A stretch of DNA of 33,221 bases from Dasania marina DSM 21967 (lineage in GTDB: Bacteria; Pseudomonadota; Gammaproteobacteria; Pseudomonadales; Dasaniaceae). The stretch spans positions 703,737-736,957 of the forward strand of contig NZ_KB891575.1 in NCBI RefSeq assembly GCF_000373485.1, given 5' to 3'. Each line of letters starts with the position of its first letter. Positions within the stretch are counted from its first letter, which is position 1. The position numbers and the translations under genes were made by a program. Shown piece after piece: positions 33,074 through 33,221 of this stretch. The notes under the pieces were generated by a model. The model made no database searches, had not been told where the DNA came from, and saw nothing but the letters and a program-made list of their open reading frames with translations.

Positions 33074-33113
33074 GGGGGGGGAATGCAAGGGGGGGCTGCC
33101 CCTTTGGGGCAGC
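33074..33113. repeat. G-runs and GC hairpin upstream of tsaC
   Basis: A run of eight G (33074-33081) and one of seven G (33089-33095) are followed by a perfect eight-base hairpin GCTGCCCC/GGGGCAGC (33095-33102 and 33106-33113) with loop TTT. They lie 45-80 bases upstream of the tsaC GTG, within the likely leader. No T tract supports a terminator in either direction. Confidence 0.65.
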
Positions 33114-33141
33114 TGCAAGCCGTAAGCTTCAAGTTATAAGA
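33113..33141. repeat. Degenerate heptamer units next to the CGATAGT array
   Basis: The 29 bases before the perfect array also read in steps of about seven from the GCTGCAA at 33112 or so: GCTGCAA, GCCGTAA, GCTTCAA, GTTATAA. Units start with G and end in AA. Confidence 0.6.
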
Positions 33142-33144
33142 AAA

Positions 33145-33221
33145 CGATAGTCGATAGTCGATAGTCGATAGTCGATAGTCGATAGTCGATAGTCGATAGT
33201 CGATAGTCGATAGTCGATAGT
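33145..33221. repeat. Perfect heptamer tandem array, 11 copies to the window edge
   Basis: CGATAGT is repeated exactly 11 times with no mismatch and reaches the last base, so the full copy number is unknown. It starts 114 bases upstream of tsaC. Perfect identity implies recent expansion or ongoing slippage. Confidence 0.97.

Noticed and set aside
33145-33221. CRISPR array
   Set aside because: The repeat is a contiguous 7-base unit with no spacers and no cas genes are present.

Overview
The window looks like chromosomal DNA of a marine gammaproteobacterium, possibly Cellvibrionales-like. This is inferred from gene families and gene order (cox/ctaG/SURF1/ctaA/ctaB/sco, prlC with yheV and a gamma carbonic anhydrase, tsaC-hemF-aroE); no rRNA or other decisive marker is present. 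Most of it is ordinary housekeeping and respiratory DNA. I see no CRISPR array, prophage, transposase, tRNA or rRNA.

Layout. (1) 1-3822: the 3' end of an M24/creatinase-fold gene and a class II histone-deacetylase-family gene, both +; a VOC-family gene (-) divergent from a LysR regulator (+), with a palindrome between them; then a GFA/CENP-V-type zinc protein. (2) 3927-9162: a large AsmA-like DUF748 envelope protein, a stand-alone ketoacyl synthase III and an NhaC-type antiporter, all +. (3) 9224-18713: an A1-type cytochrome c oxidase locus on the minus strand. In transcription order it is coxB (with a fused cytochrome c domain), coxA, ctaG/cox11, coxC, SURF1, an SCO-like protein, ctaA (heme A synthase), ctaB (heme O synthase) and sco. 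A DUF2909 twin-helix gene on the plus strand and a 600-base repeat-rich spacer split it between coxC and SURF1. The genes supply the subunits, the two copper centres and heme a of one enzyme. (4) 19089-25589: a MATE exporter, an unrecognised all-helical protein, a urea transporter following yheV, oligopeptidase A, and a gamma carbonic anhydrase. (5) 25799-30549: an AT-richer signalling block with an AraC-family regulator, a hybrid histidine kinase and an Aer-type PAS chemoreceptor. (6) 30697-33031: a tight tsaC-hemF-aroE operon on the minus strand.

The most unusual signal is in the spacers. Short arrays with a strict 7-base period recur at six or more places. They are degenerate in most places, and a perfect 11-copy array runs off the right edge upstream of tsaC. 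One array supplies the last codons of ctaA. REP-like palindromes, a hairpin-rich element of about 220 bases, and a 21-base identity between two distant spacers also occur. Other points of interest are a creatinase-fold protein that has apparently lost most metal ligands next to a deacetylase with an intact zinc site, a second SCO-like protein that keeps the Cys-Cys-His copper triad, and a strong long inverted repeat in front of the hybrid kinase. I do not find a clearly new multi-gene system.
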